64,000 bases of DNA from an uncultured Collinsella sp. (GTDB taxonomy: Bacteria; Actinomycetota; Coriobacteriia; Coriobacteriales; Coriobacteriaceae), in assembly GCA_958415625.1 (NCBI GenBank), contig CATYZI010000007.1:10043-74042 (forward strand), written 5' to 3'. The notes below the pieces were generated by a model that saw only the letters and a program-made list of their open reading frames with translations, searched no databases and had not been told where the DNA came from. The stretch's first letter is position 1. Every line of letters starts with the position of its first letter. Positions 27,184 to 36,983 of this stretch are shown in pieces. A program made the position numbers and the translations under genes.

Positions 27184-28119
27184 CTAGGCCTTTTTGGGTT
27201 TGTTGACGATGATGATGCCGCCGCAGACCAACAGCAGGGCAACGATGACGGTAACGGGGCTCGTGCCAGCGCCCTCGCCGAGCAGCAGCGCGCTCAGCAG
27301 CACGCCAAAGACTGGGTTCATAAAGCCAAAGACCGAAACGCGGCTTACGGGGTTGACGGCAAGCAGGCGCGACCACAGCGAGTACGCGACCGCGGAGATA
27401 AGCGCCATGTAGATGATGAGCGCGATGGCGGGGGCAATCGCTGTGGGGGAGAGCGTGCCGCCCATCAAAAAGCCGATGGCGGTGAGGACCAGGCCGCCGA
27501 CCAAGAACTGCCACCCGGCAAGCAAGACGCCGTCGTGCTCGCGCGAGAAGATGCCGATCAGGCAGGTCGAAAGGGCACCCGCGACGGTGGAGGCCAGGAT
27601 AAAGCCCTCGCCGTCGAGCGTAAAGCCAAAGGTACCGTCCGCGCCCGAAAGGTTGACGAGCGCGACGCCGGCAAAGCCCAGTACGCAGCCGAGCACCTTG
27701 GCCGCATCGAGCTTTTCGGTGTGAAACGCCAGGGCGGCAAAGAGGATGGCCAAGAAGTTGGCGCTGGCCTCGATGATGGAGCTCGACATGGCGCTGGCGC
27801 GCGAGAGTCCCAGGTAGAAAAAGAAGTACTGCCCGATAGTCTGGAAGAGCGACAACGTGAGGATAGACTTGATATCGCGCGCTTGCGGAACGAGCGGGCG
27901 GCGCTGGGCCACGCTCATGCCGACAATGACCAGCATGCCGGCAAGGGTGAAGCGCAGACCCGCGAAGAGCAGCTGCGAGGCGCTGTCGTGCGCGGGAATG
28001 CCAAAGAGGCCGTAGCCGATCTTGATGCAGGGAAAAGCCGACCCCCAGAGCGCGCAGCAGACGAGGCAGCCCAGGATGAGCCCGGGCAGGGTGGCGAGAT
28101 ACGGCTTGCGGCTTTCCAT
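27184..28119 (-). CDS. EamA/DMT-superfamily transporter
   Basis: The ATG at 28119 follows AGGAAGG; 311 residues, ten predicted helices in two EamA halves. Typical stretches are LWGSAFPCIKIGY, SRASAMSSSIIEASANFLAIL and AVNPVSRVSVFGFMNPVFGV. The substrate is unknown; family members export amino acids, drugs or other metabolites. It lies downstream of purL on the same strand, behind a strong terminator, so it should have its own promoter. Confidence 0.85.
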   Translation of the reverse strand: MESRKPYLATLPGLILGCLVCCALWGSAFPCIKIGYGLFGIPAHDSASQLLFAGLRFTLAGMLVIVGMSVAQRRPLVPQARDIKSILTLSLFQTIGQYFFFYLGLSRASAMSSSIIEASANFLAILFAALAFHTEKLDAAKVLGCVLGFAGVALVNLSGADGTFGFTLDGEGFILASTVAGALSTCLIGIFSREHDGVLLAGWQFLVGGLVLTAIGFLMGGTLSPTAIAPAIALIIYMALISAVAYSLWSRLLAVNPVSRVSVFGFMNPVFGVLLSALLLGEGAGTSPVTVIVALLLVCGGIIIVNKPKKA

Positions 28120-28144
28120 GATGTCCTTCCTGTATGCGCGAAGC

Positions 28145-28181
28145 AAAAAAGAACCCGCCACCGGGCGTGCCGGTGGCGGGT
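28145..28181 (-). terminator. Strong intrinsic terminator of purL
   Basis: Arms ACCCGCCACCGG (28153-28164) and CCGGTGGCGGGT (28170-28181) pair perfectly over 12 bp around a 5-base loop and are followed on the minus strand by a T tract (28150-28145). Confidence 0.9.
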
Positions 28182-28218
28182 GTTGTTACCCGAGGGGATT
28201 GTACCCGATGGGATAGCT

Positions 28219-31200
28219 TTAAGCGAAGTAGGCCACGCCGCTCTCAAAGATCGGCATGAACTTATCGCCGGGGACATGCTCGGGCACGTTGCGGTACAGG
28301 TTGTCGCCGCGGCGCTCGGCATGACCCATCTTGCCCAAGACGCGGCCGTCGGGGCTCGTGATGCCCTCGATGGCGAGTGCGGAGCCGTTGGGGTTGACGG
28401 AAAGGTCCATGCTCGGCTTGCCGTCCTCGCCCACGTACTGCGTGGCGACCTGGCCGTTGGCGATCAGCTGGGCGAGCACCTCGTCGTTGGCGACAAAGCG
28501 GCCCTCGCCGTGGCTGATGGCGACGGTGTAGGGGTCGTCGAGGCTGCACTGCGACAGCCACGGGGACAGGTTGGACGAGATGCGGGTGCGCACCAGGCGG
28601 CTCTGATGGCGACCGATGGTGTTGAACGTCAGCGTGGGTGCATCCGGCGTGGCGTCGACGATGTCACCGTAGGGCACCAGGCCGAGCTTGATCAGGGCCT
28701 GGAAGCCGTTGCAGATGCCCAGCATCAGGCCGTCACGGGCCTTGAGCAGGTCGCGGACTGCCTCGGTGACCTCAGGAGCGCGGAAGAACGCCGTGATGAA
28801 CTTGGCGGAGCCGTCGGGCTCGTCACCGCCCGAGAAGCCGCCGGGGATCATGACAATCTGGCTTGCACGGATGCGGCGGGCAAGCTCGTGGGTGCTCTCG
28901 GCGACGGCCTCGGGCGTGAGGTTGTTGATCACGAAGGTGTCGGCCTCGGCACCGGCTGCGCGGAAGGCACGGGCGCTATCGTACTCGCAGTTGTTGCCGG
29001 GGAACACGGGGATAACCACGCGCGGGCGGGCGATTTTGGCGCCGCCGTACACGTGGATGTCCTTGGCGCGGAAGTCGATGGTCTCGACCTCGGGGGTCTC
29101 GCCGGCGCTGCGGTAGGCGAAGACGCCCTCGATGCCGCTCTCCCAGGCCTCCTGGAGCTCGGAGAGCTCGATGACCTCGGAGCCGGTGTCGATGACATAG
29201 CCCTCGACGGTGGTACCCAGGGGCTCCACGACAACGCCGTCGGCGACCTCGGGCAGCTCGGCGTCCTCGGCGAGCTCGACGATAAAGCTGCCGTAGAGCG
29301 GGGTGAAGAGGCTCTCCACGTCCACGTCCTCGGCAAGTTCGATGCCAATCTGGTTGCCGACACACATCTTAAAGAGGCTCTCGGCGCCGCAGCCGTAGCC
29401 GGGCGTAGAGACGGCCAGGGCGTCACCGGTGGCGGTGAGCGCCTCGACGGCGTCAAACGCGGCGAGCAGCTGCTGGGCGTCGGGGCGGTAGTCCTCGCCA
29501 TAGGTGGCGGGGGTGATGCGGACGACGCGGTGCGTGAGGCCCTTGAACTCGGGCGAGACGGCGCGGGCCGCCTTGCCCACGGCGACAGCGAAGCTGATCA
29601 GGGTCGGAGGAACGTTGAGCTCGCCGGCTTCGTCCTCAAAAGAGCCGCTCATGGAGTCCTTGCCGCCGATGGCGCCGGCACCCAGGTCGACCTGGGCCAT
29701 AAGGGCGCCCAGGACGGCTGCCATGGGCTTGCCCCAACGCTCGGCCTCGGTACGCAGGCGCTCGAAGTACTCCTGGAAGGAGAGGTAGGCGCGCTTGTGC
29801 TCAAAGCCGGCGGCCACGAGCTTGGCGATGGACTCGACCACGGATAGGTAGGCGCCGGCAAACTGGTCGGCCTCCATCAGGTAGGGGTTGAAGCCCCATG
29901 CCATGGCGCTTGCCGTGGTGGTCTCGCCGTCCACGGGGAACTTGGCGACCATGGCAGAGCTCGGAGTGAGCTGCGTCTTGCCGCCAAAGGGCATGAGCAC
30001 GGTCGCGGCACCGATGGTGGAGTCGAAGCGCTCGGAAAGGCCCTTGTTGGAGGCGACGTTGAGGTCAGTGACAAGCGAGGTCATGCGCTCGGCAAGCGTG
30101 GCGCCGGCCCAGCTGGGCTGCCACACGCTGCGGGCACAGACGTGGGCGACCTGGTGCTTGGGCGCGCCGTTGGAGTTGAGGAACTCACGGGACAGGTCGA
30201 CGATGGCGACACCGTTCCAGGCCATGCGCATGCGCGGCTCGGCGGTAACCTCGGCGATAACGGTCGCCTCGAGGTTCTCCTCGGCGGCGTAGCCCATGAA
30301 CTCCTCGACGTCACCGTCGGCGACGGCGCAGGCCATGCGCTCCTGGGACTCGGAAATGGCGAGCTCGGTGCCGTCCAGGCCGTCGTACTTCTTGGTCACG
30401 GTGTCCAGGTCGACATACAGGCCGTCGGCAAGCTCGCCCACGGCGACCGAGACGCCGCCGGCGCCAAAGTCGTTGCAGCGCTTGATCAGGCGGCAGGCGT
30501 CGCCGCGGCGGAACAGACGCTGCAGCTTGCGCTCGACCGGGGCGTTGCCCTTCTGGACCTCGGCACCCGAGGTCTCGATGGACTCGGTGTTCTGGGTCTT
30601 GGAGGAGCCAGTGGCGCCGCCGATGCCGTCACGGCCGGTGCGGCCACCCAAAAGGATGATCTTGTCGGTGGGGGCGGGGCACTCGCGACGCACGTGGTTT
30701 GCCGGGGTAGCGCCCACGACGGCGCCGACCTCCATGCGCTTGGCCACGTAGCCGGGGTGATAGAGCTCGTTGACCTGACCGGTGGCAAGGCCGATCTGGT
30801 TGCCGTAGCTGGAGTAGCCGGCGGCGGCGGTGGTCACGAGCTTGCGCTGCGGAAGCTTGCCCTCGAGCGTCTCGGAGACGGGGACCGTGGGGTCGCCGGC
30901 GCCGGTGACGCGCATGGCCTGATAGACATAGCTGCGGCCCGAGAGCGGGTCGCGGATAGCGCCGCCCACGCAGGTGGCGGCACCGCCGAAGGGCTCGATC
31001 TCGGTCGGGTGGTTGTGGGTCTCGTTCTTAAAGAGGAACAGCCAGTCCTGGTCCTCGCCATCGACATCGACCTTCACCTTGACGGTGCAGGCGTTGATCT
31101 CCTCGGACTCATCGACATCAGTCATGACGCCGGTCTTCTTAAGGTACTTGGCGCCGATGGTGCCCATGTCCATGAGGCAGACGGGCTTGGCGTCGCGACC

Positions 31201-31965
31201 GAGCTCGTGGCGCATCTCCATGTAGCGGTCGAAGGCCTGCTGCACCACGGCGTCGTCGATCGTCACGTCATCCAGGACGGTGCCGAAGGTGGTGTGGCGG
31301 CAATGGTCGGACCAGTACGTGTCGATCACGCGGATCTCGGTGATGGTGGGGTCGCGATTCTCATCGCGGAAGTACTGCTGGCAGAAGGCGATGTCCGCCT
31401 CGTCCATGGCAAGACCGCGCTCGGAAATAAAGGCGGCAAGGCCGGCCTCATCGAGCTCGCGGAAGCCGTCGAGCACTTCGACGGGCTGAGGCTCGGGGGT
31501 CTCCATGTACAGCGTCTCGGGCAGGTCGAGCGAGGCGATGCGCGCCTCGACGGGGTTCACCACGTAGTGCTTGATGGCCTCGATGGCGGCTTCGTCCAGG
31601 GCGCCCGAGATCATATAGACCTTGGCGGAGCGCACGGCGGGGCGCTCGCCCTGGCTGATGAGCTGCACGCACTCGCTGGCGGAGTCGGCACGCTGGTCAA
31701 ACTGGCCAGGCAGGAATTCGACGGCAAAGACGGCGCCGTCGCTTGCGGGGAGCTCGTCGTAGGTCACATCGACCTGGGGCTCGCTAAAGACGGTCGGCAC
31801 GCAGGAGCGGAAAAGCTCCTCGTCGATGCCCTCGACGTCGTAGCGGTTGATGATCCTCAGGGCCTCGATGCCCTTGATGCCGAGAATCTCGGTCAGCTCG
31901 CCCTTGAGCTGCTGAGCCTCGACGTCGAACCCGGGTTTCTTCTCCACGTAGATACGAGAGACCAT
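28219..31965 (-). CDS. purL: Phosphoribosylformylglycinamidine synthase, single-chain
   Basis: 1248 residues from the ATG at 31965, which has GGAAGGCAGGAACC upstream. It combines the PurL synthetase (two AIRS-like halves; TDVDESEEINACTVKVKVDV-type ATP-binding region, FLFKNETHNHPTEIEPFGGA signature in the first third) with a C-terminal class I glutaminase: VVIPVFPGNNCEYDSARAF, the nucleophile Cys in MLGICNGFQAL and later His/Glu in ISHGEGRFV. It converts FGAR, glutamine and ATP to FGAM, step four of purine synthesis. This long fused form, about 1240 residues, is common in Clostridia and some Coriobacteria. No other pur gene lies next to it. Confidence 0.95.
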   Translation of the reverse strand: MVSRIYVEKKPGFDVEAQQLKGELTEILGIKGIEALRIINRYDVEGIDEELFRSCVPTVFSEPQVDVTYDELPASDGAVFAVEFLPGQFDQRADSASECVQLISQGERPAVRSAKVYMISGALDEAAIEAIKHYVVNPVEARIASLDLPETLYMETPEPQPVEVLDGFRELDEAGLAAFISERGLAMDEADIAFCQQYFRDENRDPTITEIRVIDTYWSDHCRHTTFGTVLDDVTIDDAVVQQAFDRYMEMRHELGRDAKPVCLMDMGTIGAKYLKKTGVMTDVDESEEINACTVKVKVDVDGEDQDWLFLFKNETHNHPTEIEPFGGAATCVGGAIRDPLSGRSYVYQAMRVTGAGDPTVPVSETLEGKLPQRKLVTTAAAGYSSYGNQIGLATGQVNELYHPGYVAKRMEVGAVVGATPANHVRRECPAPTDKIILLGGRTGRDGIGGATGSSKTQNTESIETSGAEVQKGNAPVERKLQRLFRRGDACRLIKRCNDFGAGGVSVAVGELADGLYVDLDTVTKKYDGLDGTELAISESQERMACAVADGDVEEFMGYAAEENLEATVIAEVTAEPRMRMAWNGVAIVDLSREFLNSNGAPKHQVAHVCARSVWQPSWAGATLAERMTSLVTDLNVASNKGLSERFDSTIGAATVLMPFGGKTQLTPSSAMVAKFPVDGETTTASAMAWGFNPYLMEADQFAGAYLSVVESIAKLVAAGFEHKRAYLSFQEYFERLRTEAERWGKPMAAVLGALMAQVDLGAGAIGGKDSMSGSFEDEAGELNVPPTLISFAVAVGKAARAVSPEFKGLTHRVVRITPATYGEDYRPDAQQLLAAFDAVEALTATGDALAVSTPGYGCGAESLFKMCVGNQIGIELAEDVDVESLFTPLYGSFIVELAEDAELPEVADGVVVEPLGTTVEGYVIDTGSEVIELSELQEAWESGIEGVFAYRSAGETPEVETIDFRAKDIHVYGGAKIARPRVVIPVFPGNNCEYDSARAFRAAGAEADTFVINNLTPEAVAESTHELARRIRASQIVMIPGGFSGGDEPDGSAKFITAFFRAPEVTEAVRDLLKARDGLMLGICNGFQALIKLGLVPYGDIVDATPDAPTLTFNTIGRHQSRLVRTRISSNLSPWLSQCSLDDPYTVAISHGEGRFVANDEVLAQLIANGQVATQYVGEDGKPSMDLSVNPNGSALAIEGITSPDGRVLGKMGHAERRGDNLYRNVPEHVPGDKFMPIFESGVAYFA

Positions 31966-32149
31966 TGGTTCCTGCCTTCCTGATCGGTTGGGCGTACGGT
32001 ACGGTATGCGGCAGCGGTCGGTTTGCGGGGCCTGCCCTGCGGTCGCCTTGAGCCACATGTTTGTAAACCTCACTATGATACGACAGCTCGCGGCGCGTAG
32101 AGGACGGCGAGGGTGCTACAGTGAAGCGCAAACAAGAGAAAGGCATCAC

Positions 32150-33712
32150 ATGGCATTCGTTTCGCTCGCCATCATCGCACTCGTGGCCTTTGCAAGCCCC
32201 TTCATCGCTTCGGCGATTCCTGGAAAACCCGTTCCCGAAACGGTCTTTTTGCTCGTGTTCGGCGCGGTGTTGGGACCTCATATGCTTGGCGTCATCCATG
32301 TGGATGCCGAGGTCTCGCTTGTGTCAGAGCTCGGTCTGGCATTTTTGTTCCTGCTTGCCGGCTTTGAGATCGACCCAAAGAACATCACGGGCGTCGAGGG
32401 GCGCTACGGTATGGCCACGTGGGTTGTCACATTTTGTATCGCCTGGCTTGCCGTGCGCTTTACCCCGTGGTTCTCGGTCAGCCATTTCGACGGTATCGCC
32501 GTGACGCTCGCCTTGACCTCGACGGCGCTTGGAGCGCTCATGCCCATCTTGCGCGAGCGGTTGCTTGCCGGAACGCGCGTCGGTGATTCGATTCTCGCCT
32601 ATGGTACGTGGGGCGAGCTCGGCCCCGTGCTCGCCATGTCGGTACTGCTGTCTGCCCGCACGGGTATCGAGACGCTGCTGATCTTGGGCCTGTTCGCCGT
32701 GGTGTGCGTGCTGCTTGCCGTGGTCCCCAGCCGCTCCAAACGCGTCGGCAGCCGCTTCTTTGCGTTTGTCGAGGAGCGCGCCGATACCACGTCGCAGACC
32801 TTCGTGCGCCTGACGGTGCTTATTTTGGTCACGCTCGTGGCGTTCTCGGCCATCTTTAGCCTCGATATCGTGTTGGGCGCTTTTGCCGCCGGCTTCGTCC
32901 TGCGCTATATCATCCCCGAGGGCAACCATACGCTTGAGACCAAGCTCGACGGCCTGGCCTACGGCTTTTTGATCCCGGTGTTCTTTACCGTGTCGGGCGC
33001 AAAGATCGATCTGACGGCCGTGGTGTCGCGCCCCGGGCTGCTCGTGGGCTTTATCGTGGCGTTGTTGATTATTCGTGCCGTACCCATTCTTATTTCTATG
33101 AGCATTTGTCCTGCGACGCGCGATGTGTCGGCGTATGGTCGCATTACCGTGGCCCTGTACTGCACCACGGCGCTGCCGATCATCGTTGCCGTGACGAGCG
33201 TGGCCGTCAACGCGGGCGCGCTGTCGCAAGATATTGCGTCGGTCATGGTTGCCGCCGGTGCCATCACGGTGTTCTTGATGCCGCTGCTCGCGCAGCTCTT
33301 CTACCGCGTGGTCGATGCCGCGCCGGTCGCCGCCGTGGCAGAGGTTGCCGAGCATCCTGCCGAGGCACTCGATATCCTGCGTGCCCATCACGATTTGGCG
33401 AGTCTGCTCGCACGAGAGCACGAGCTGCTGACCTCGCATGGCCATGGTCGCGTATTCGAGGGCCTGCCTACGCTCGATACGATTGCCGAGCGTCTTTCCG
33501 CCGAGGCGGCGAGCGGCCACATCGATGCCCGCATCGTGGACGCGGCGCACCTGCTTGCCGATAAGACCTATGGAGACGAGGTCGACCCGTCCGAGCTGAC
33601 CCCGCGCGAGCGTCGCCGCCTGGAGCGCGCCAAGCTCGCCGTGCGCGAATACCGCCGCCGCATGCTGGAGCTCTATGCGAGCGATGAAGCCCAGGACGAC
33701 GACGGTAAGTAG
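32150..33712 (+). CDS. CPA2-type cation:proton antiporter
   Basis: 520 residues from an ATG behind AGAGAAAGG. Residues 1-390 contain about twelve hydrophobic helices of the Na+/H+ exchanger fold, with AGFEIDPKNITG, a helix-breaking TSTALGALMPIL and FAAGFVLRYIIPEG, as in KefB/GerN-like antiporters. The last about 125 residues are a soluble, Glu/Ala/Arg-rich helical tail in place of a TrkA-N nucleotide-binding domain. Expected function is K+/H+ or Na+/H+ exchange. It is divergent from purL, with 184 bp between the starts. Confidence 0.85.
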   Translation: MAFVSLAIIALVAFASPFIASAIPGKPVPETVFLLVFGAVLGPHMLGVIHVDAEVSLVSELGLAFLFLLAGFEIDPKNITGVEGRYGMATWVVTFCIAWLAVRFTPWFSVSHFDGIAVTLALTSTALGALMPILRERLLAGTRVGDSILAYGTWGELGPVLAMSVLLSARTGIETLLILGLFAVVCVLLAVVPSRSKRVGSRFFAFVEERADTTSQTFVRLTVLILVTLVAFSAIFSLDIVLGAFAAGFVLRYIIPEGNHTLETKLDGLAYGFLIPVFFTVSGAKIDLTAVVSRPGLLVGFIVALLIIRAVPILISMSICPATRDVSAYGRITVALYCTTALPIIVAVTSVAVNAGALSQDIASVMVAAGAITVFLMPLLAQLFYRVVDAAPVAAVAEVAEHPAEALDILRAHHDLASLLAREHELLTSHGHGRVFEGLPTLDTIAERLSAEAASGHIDARIVDAAHLLADKTYGDEVDPSELTPRERRRLERAKLAVREYRRRMLELYASDEAQDDDGK

Positions 33713-33725
33713 TCGATACTTTCTC

Positions 33726-33955
33726 GGGGAAGCCGCGTCCCGCCTTGAAGGCTCGGAACGGGATGTGGTTTCCGAAACGGGGGCCGTTGGGAAGCTGTGT
33801 CCCGGAATGGGCGCTCAGAGTGGGATGCAGTTTCCGCGAGAGGCTCGTTAGGGAAAGCGCATCCCATTCTGAGCCGGAATTATGGGACGCAGTTTCCTTT
33901 TCGAATAGAAGGAGGTGCGCTGCCTGCGGTTGATGCAGACAGCGTGCCTTCTTGC
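33726..33955 (+). repeat. Composite palindromic repeat, left copy (three hairpin units plus terminator-like stem)
   Basis: The 420-bp gap 33713-34132 starts with three related units of 47-48 bp (33726-33773, 33789-33835, 33851-33897), each running from GGGAAgC to a terminal GTTTCC or AGTTTCC. The ends pair as GGAAGCTGTGTCCC with GGGATGCAGTTTCC. A larger imperfect stem follows at about 33908-33955 (AAGGAGGTGCGCTG with CAGCGTGCCTTCTT). A second copy in the same orientation sits at 40566-40731, and the 49 bp at 33789-33837 are identical to 40566-40614. The remaining sequence to the Fic start is AT-rich and probably holds its promoter. Confidence 0.85.
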
Positions 33956-34132
33956 ATAAAGCTCTGCTGAGGTTTGAAATTAGCTCGCTATGTAAAAAAG
34001 AACCCTTAATTCCCAATACTTCAAATTCTGAAATTAGACAATGCATTTCTTGAGTCTTAATTGCAAATATCGGATATATTCGAAATAATGAAAGACGATT
34101 AAGCTATTTGATTTCAAAGGAGCGATGAAGCG

Positions 34133-35374
34133 ATGGCGTACAAGACGCTCGAAAAACTCTTTTATGCAGATCCAAGCTCCGATCGTTATGCTTGCCATGA
34201 CGAGCTGCTGCGCGAGCGCCTTACTGCCGACGGCACGGTGCGGACTGGAATTCACCTTGAGCATGGTGAACTGTTCGCTTGTGTTCCTTTGAACCTGTCC
34301 GTTGCTAGCGAGCGGATCCTCAGAAAAGAGCGAAAGATTTCCAACCTGTGGAACAGCTTGCCTTATGTGGCTTTGGGGGCCTCGATTCGTTCGCTGGTGC
34401 TTGAGGAGGTTGTTTTCAGCAACGAGATGGAGGGTGTGCACAGCACGCGGCGCCAGATTGAAGCGGCGCTGGAGTCTGCGGAGGATGCTGCGGCCGAACT
34501 TTGCGGTGCCGCCGAAAAGGAGCACACTCCTTTTATTGAATTCGCTCGCCTCTACCTTCAGCTGGTGGATGGTTCAAGTCGTCCCGGCAAACCCGAGGAT
34601 ATTCGCGAGATTTTCGATGCCGTCACTAAGGGCGTGCTTGACCCGAAGGACCGTCCGGATGGCAAGATGTTCCGTTTGGGTCCCGTTGTGATTGAGAACA
34701 GTCGGGGCAAGATTCTCCATCAGGGTGTTTCCGCGGAGCCCGAAATCATTGACCTCCTTGGCAAGATGATAGAGTTGGGCAATCGCGAAGATGTCCCAAG
34801 CCTCTATGCAGCCTCAATCTGCCATTTTCTCTTTGAGTATATTCACCCCTTCTATGACGGTAACGGGAGAACGGGGAGGTATCTTCTCGCGTTGAGCCTG
34901 AACGAGACGTTGTCGCAGCCTACGGTGTTGTCGCTCTCTAGGACGATTGCTGAGAATAAAACCGCATATTACAAGGCGTTTGACGTGGTGGAGAGGCCCC
35001 TTAACGGTAGCGAGGCTACTCCGTTTGTTGCAATGATGCTTGATTTGGTCGAGCAAGCGCAAGATGCCGTTCTGAGCGATTTGGCCGAAAAGCGCGTACA
35101 ACTCGATGATCTCAAGCGGGCGATCGATGAACTCGACGATACGTTTACCGAAAGGGCAAAAGATATTCTGTTTTATGCGGCACAGATGCATATCTTCGGT
35201 GCCTTTGGTGAATCTACGCTTGATGGTGTGTCGGGCTATCTCGATGTGACAAAGCCGACAGCGAGTAGGTCATTGTCGAGCCTAATCGCTGCCGGATATT
35301 TAGAAAAGGTGTCCGCAAGGCCGCTCGTGTGCAAGATGACGGTGGCGGGACTTAATCTGCTCGGGCTAGAGTGA
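34133..35374 (+). CDS. Fic-domain protein, class II (N-terminal inhibitory helix)
   Basis: 413 residues, ATG behind AAGGAGCG. The catalytic Fic motif HPFYDGNGRTGR is intact at residues 238-249, with the invariant His for AMP transfer. The inhibitory motif S-x3-E-G appears as SNEMEG at 96-101, ahead of the Fic core, which makes it a class II enzyme expected to be autoinhibited. The C-terminal about 90 residues look like a winged helix (DVTKPTASRSLSSLIAAGYLEKV). Fic proteins usually AMPylate Tyr, Thr or Ser of a target protein, here unknown. It sits inside the repeat-flanked island, in the opposite direction to the TIR/SPFH operon; a functional link is not shown. Confidence 0.92.
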   Translation: MAYKTLEKLFYADPSSDRYACHDELLRERLTADGTVRTGIHLEHGELFACVPLNLSVASERILRKERKISNLWNSLPYVALGASIRSLVLEEVVFSNEMEGVHSTRRQIEAALESAEDAAAELCGAAEKEHTPFIEFARLYLQLVDGSSRPGKPEDIREIFDAVTKGVLDPKDRPDGKMFRLGPVVIENSRGKILHQGVSAEPEIIDLLGKMIELGNREDVPSLYAASICHFLFEYIHPFYDGNGRTGRYLLALSLNETLSQPTVLSLSRTIAENKTAYYKAFDVVERPLNGSEATPFVAMMLDLVEQAQDAVLSDLAEKRVQLDDLKRAIDELDDTFTERAKDILFYAAQMHIFGAFGESTLDGVSGYLDVTKPTASRSLSSLIAAGYLEKVSARPLVCKMTVAGLNLLGLE

Positions 35375-35501
35375 ACATCGGTTATCAGACAAATGAACAC
35401 TCCGAGCGTTTGCCCGCCATTCCTCCATGGTGTGAAATCGCTCTTATCCCATTGAGGCGCCTTTGAGGTCGCCAATGGACTGTTGCGGCAAGCGGTGAAA
35501 G

Positions 35502-36983
35502 CTATGATTCAATTTCGTTCGACACGTACGCCATGAGTTCATCGTCTAAGGCCTTCAAAGAGTCTTTGATTTCCCGCCTGCGCGCGCGGGCCTGTTCTAT
35601 TTTTGTGTCACATTCTCGTTTCGCTTTGAATTCGAATGGACTGAAGAAAGAACGTCTGCTCTTAAGCTCTCGAAGTTCGTTCCCCAAACGGTCAAATTCA
35701 TCTTCGAGCGCTTGTTTTTGCGACTTTTTAACAGGATTATCTAACCAATATTTGGCTTGGAGCTCTGCTTCTTTTTCAGCGCGCTCACGTTCCTTCTTCT
35801 TCTCGGGGTCGTATTCGTCACGCTTTGCCATGTCCTTTTCTAACTGTTCTCTCCGAAGCTGCTTTGCCTCATCGCTAAGGAAAAAGCCGTCGTTTGTTAT
35901 TTGTTCGCTGGAGTGTCCGTAGTATCCGTAGTATCGGCGATTTGTTCGAACTTTGATACATAGCTCCTCGAGACTGCACAATATGCCCCAGCATCTTAAG
36001 AGCATCTCGTCTGTGGCAGTACCTTGTTTAGTGACTTTATTGTCAAAGAGGTCGATAGCTAAGCGAGCCGCTTTTATGCAACTATCGTACGCATCTATGC
36101 ATAGATCAAAAGCTTCTTTTTCGTTGTCATAGTCGAAATCATCTGTCGCGTAGTAATCAAATACACGGACCTTGTTCCACCGTTCCGACCATGTGGAGCA
36201 GCCGTTGACCGCAGACTTTAGGATCGTGATTGCAGCATTGTAATACATTGATGAAATGTTGCGCGCTGCAAGACCGGAAAGGTCTTCGGTAAGGGCGCCG
36301 AGGAGATCTTCGATATTCTCGGGTATCTTGGCACTCTCCCCCTGCTCTTTGCTGAGCCTCTTTACGGCAGCCGTTTGTAATTCGCACACGGCCTCTATAT
36401 TTTTCCATTGGAGTTCACGCGACTGTAGGTGACGAATGAGCCCCGATTGAATTAACTCTAGATTCTTCGCATTCGGTAGATTTGCAAGTTCCTGGCAGAA
36501 ATAGTCTATCTCAGAGTTTGCGATAGCTCGCAAATGCTCAATGAAACCTATCGCTATGTTTAGCGCGGTGTTTATCTCATCAAAATCTGATGGGGCTCGA
36601 TTTAGCAGCTTTAGCATATTAATGCATGCTGCATTTGATTCCGACAAGCGATCGTTGTCAAACGTGAGCTGCCAGTCTATCGCTTTTGCCTTTATTGACC
36701 ATGCCTCGGCGTTCTTAAGATCAATCTCGAGGGCCATGGAGGCATATTTCTCAGCATCAGCGTTGTTACCGGCTTTTTGAGCGGTTCTGGCCAAGGCGAG
36801 ATATCGATCGACATCTTCAGTGCGGTCTGTTTTCACTGTGCCTTCGACTTGGACAACACCTTCGACCATCATTTTCTTTGCGGTTTCAAGCGTATATTTC
36901 ATTCCACAGCTTTGACAGACGAAAAAGTCTCCATCCTTGATAATCTCTGTGCTACCGCAGAGCTCGCATTGTAGCGCTTTCAT
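35502..36983 (-). CDS. Zinc-ribbon protein with helical repeats and C-terminal coiled coil
   Basis: 493 residues. C6-x2-C9 and C23-x2-C26 form an N-terminal zinc ribbon (ELCGSTEIIKDGDFFVCQSC). Residues about 60-110 look like one or two TPR-type helix pairs (ALARTAQKAGNNADAEKYAS). The C-terminal 120 residues are a highly charged Lys/Glu coiled coil (KKKERERAEKEAELQAKYW). No enzyme motif is visible. Its ATG overlaps the stop of the TIR-like gene in ATGA, so both are made together. Base composition is AT-richer than the core genes. I infer a sensor, adaptor or scaffold for the TIR-like protein. Confidence 0.75.
   Translation of the reverse strand: MKALQCELCGSTEIIKDGDFFVCQSCGMKYTLETAKKMMVEGVVQVEGTVKTDRTEDVDRYLALARTAQKAGNNADAEKYASMALEIDLKNAEAWSIKAKAIDWQLTFDNDRLSESNAACINMLKLLNRAPSDFDEINTALNIAIGFIEHLRAIANSEIDYFCQELANLPNAKNLELIQSGLIRHLQSRELQWKNIEAVCELQTAAVKRLSKEQGESAKIPENIEDLLGALTEDLSGLAARNISSMYYNAAITILKSAVNGCSTWSERWNKVRVFDYYATDDFDYDNEKEAFDLCIDAYDSCIKAARLAIDLFDNKVTKQGTATDEMLLRCWGILCSLEELCIKVRTNRRYYGYYGHSSEQITNDGFFLSDEAKQLRREQLEKDMAKRDEYDPEKKKERERAEKEAELQAKYWLDNPVKKSQKQALEDEFDRLGNELRELKSRRSFFSPFEFKAKRECDTKIEQARARRREIKDSLKALDDELMAYVSNEIES

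Noticed and set aside
27151..29847. 898-codon plus-strand open frame
   Set aside because: It is antisense to purL and the EamA gene; composition is low-complexity (Ala/Gly/Asp/Arg runs) typical of a high-GC shadow frame and there is no family signature.
30142..31983. 613-codon plus-strand open frame
   Set aside because: Antisense to purL, low-complexity Gly/Ala/Val/Asp repeats; no ribosome binding site or motif.
33726..33897. CRISPR-like appearance of evenly spaced units
   Set aside because: Units differ internally, are themselves palindromic, number only three and no cas gene is present.
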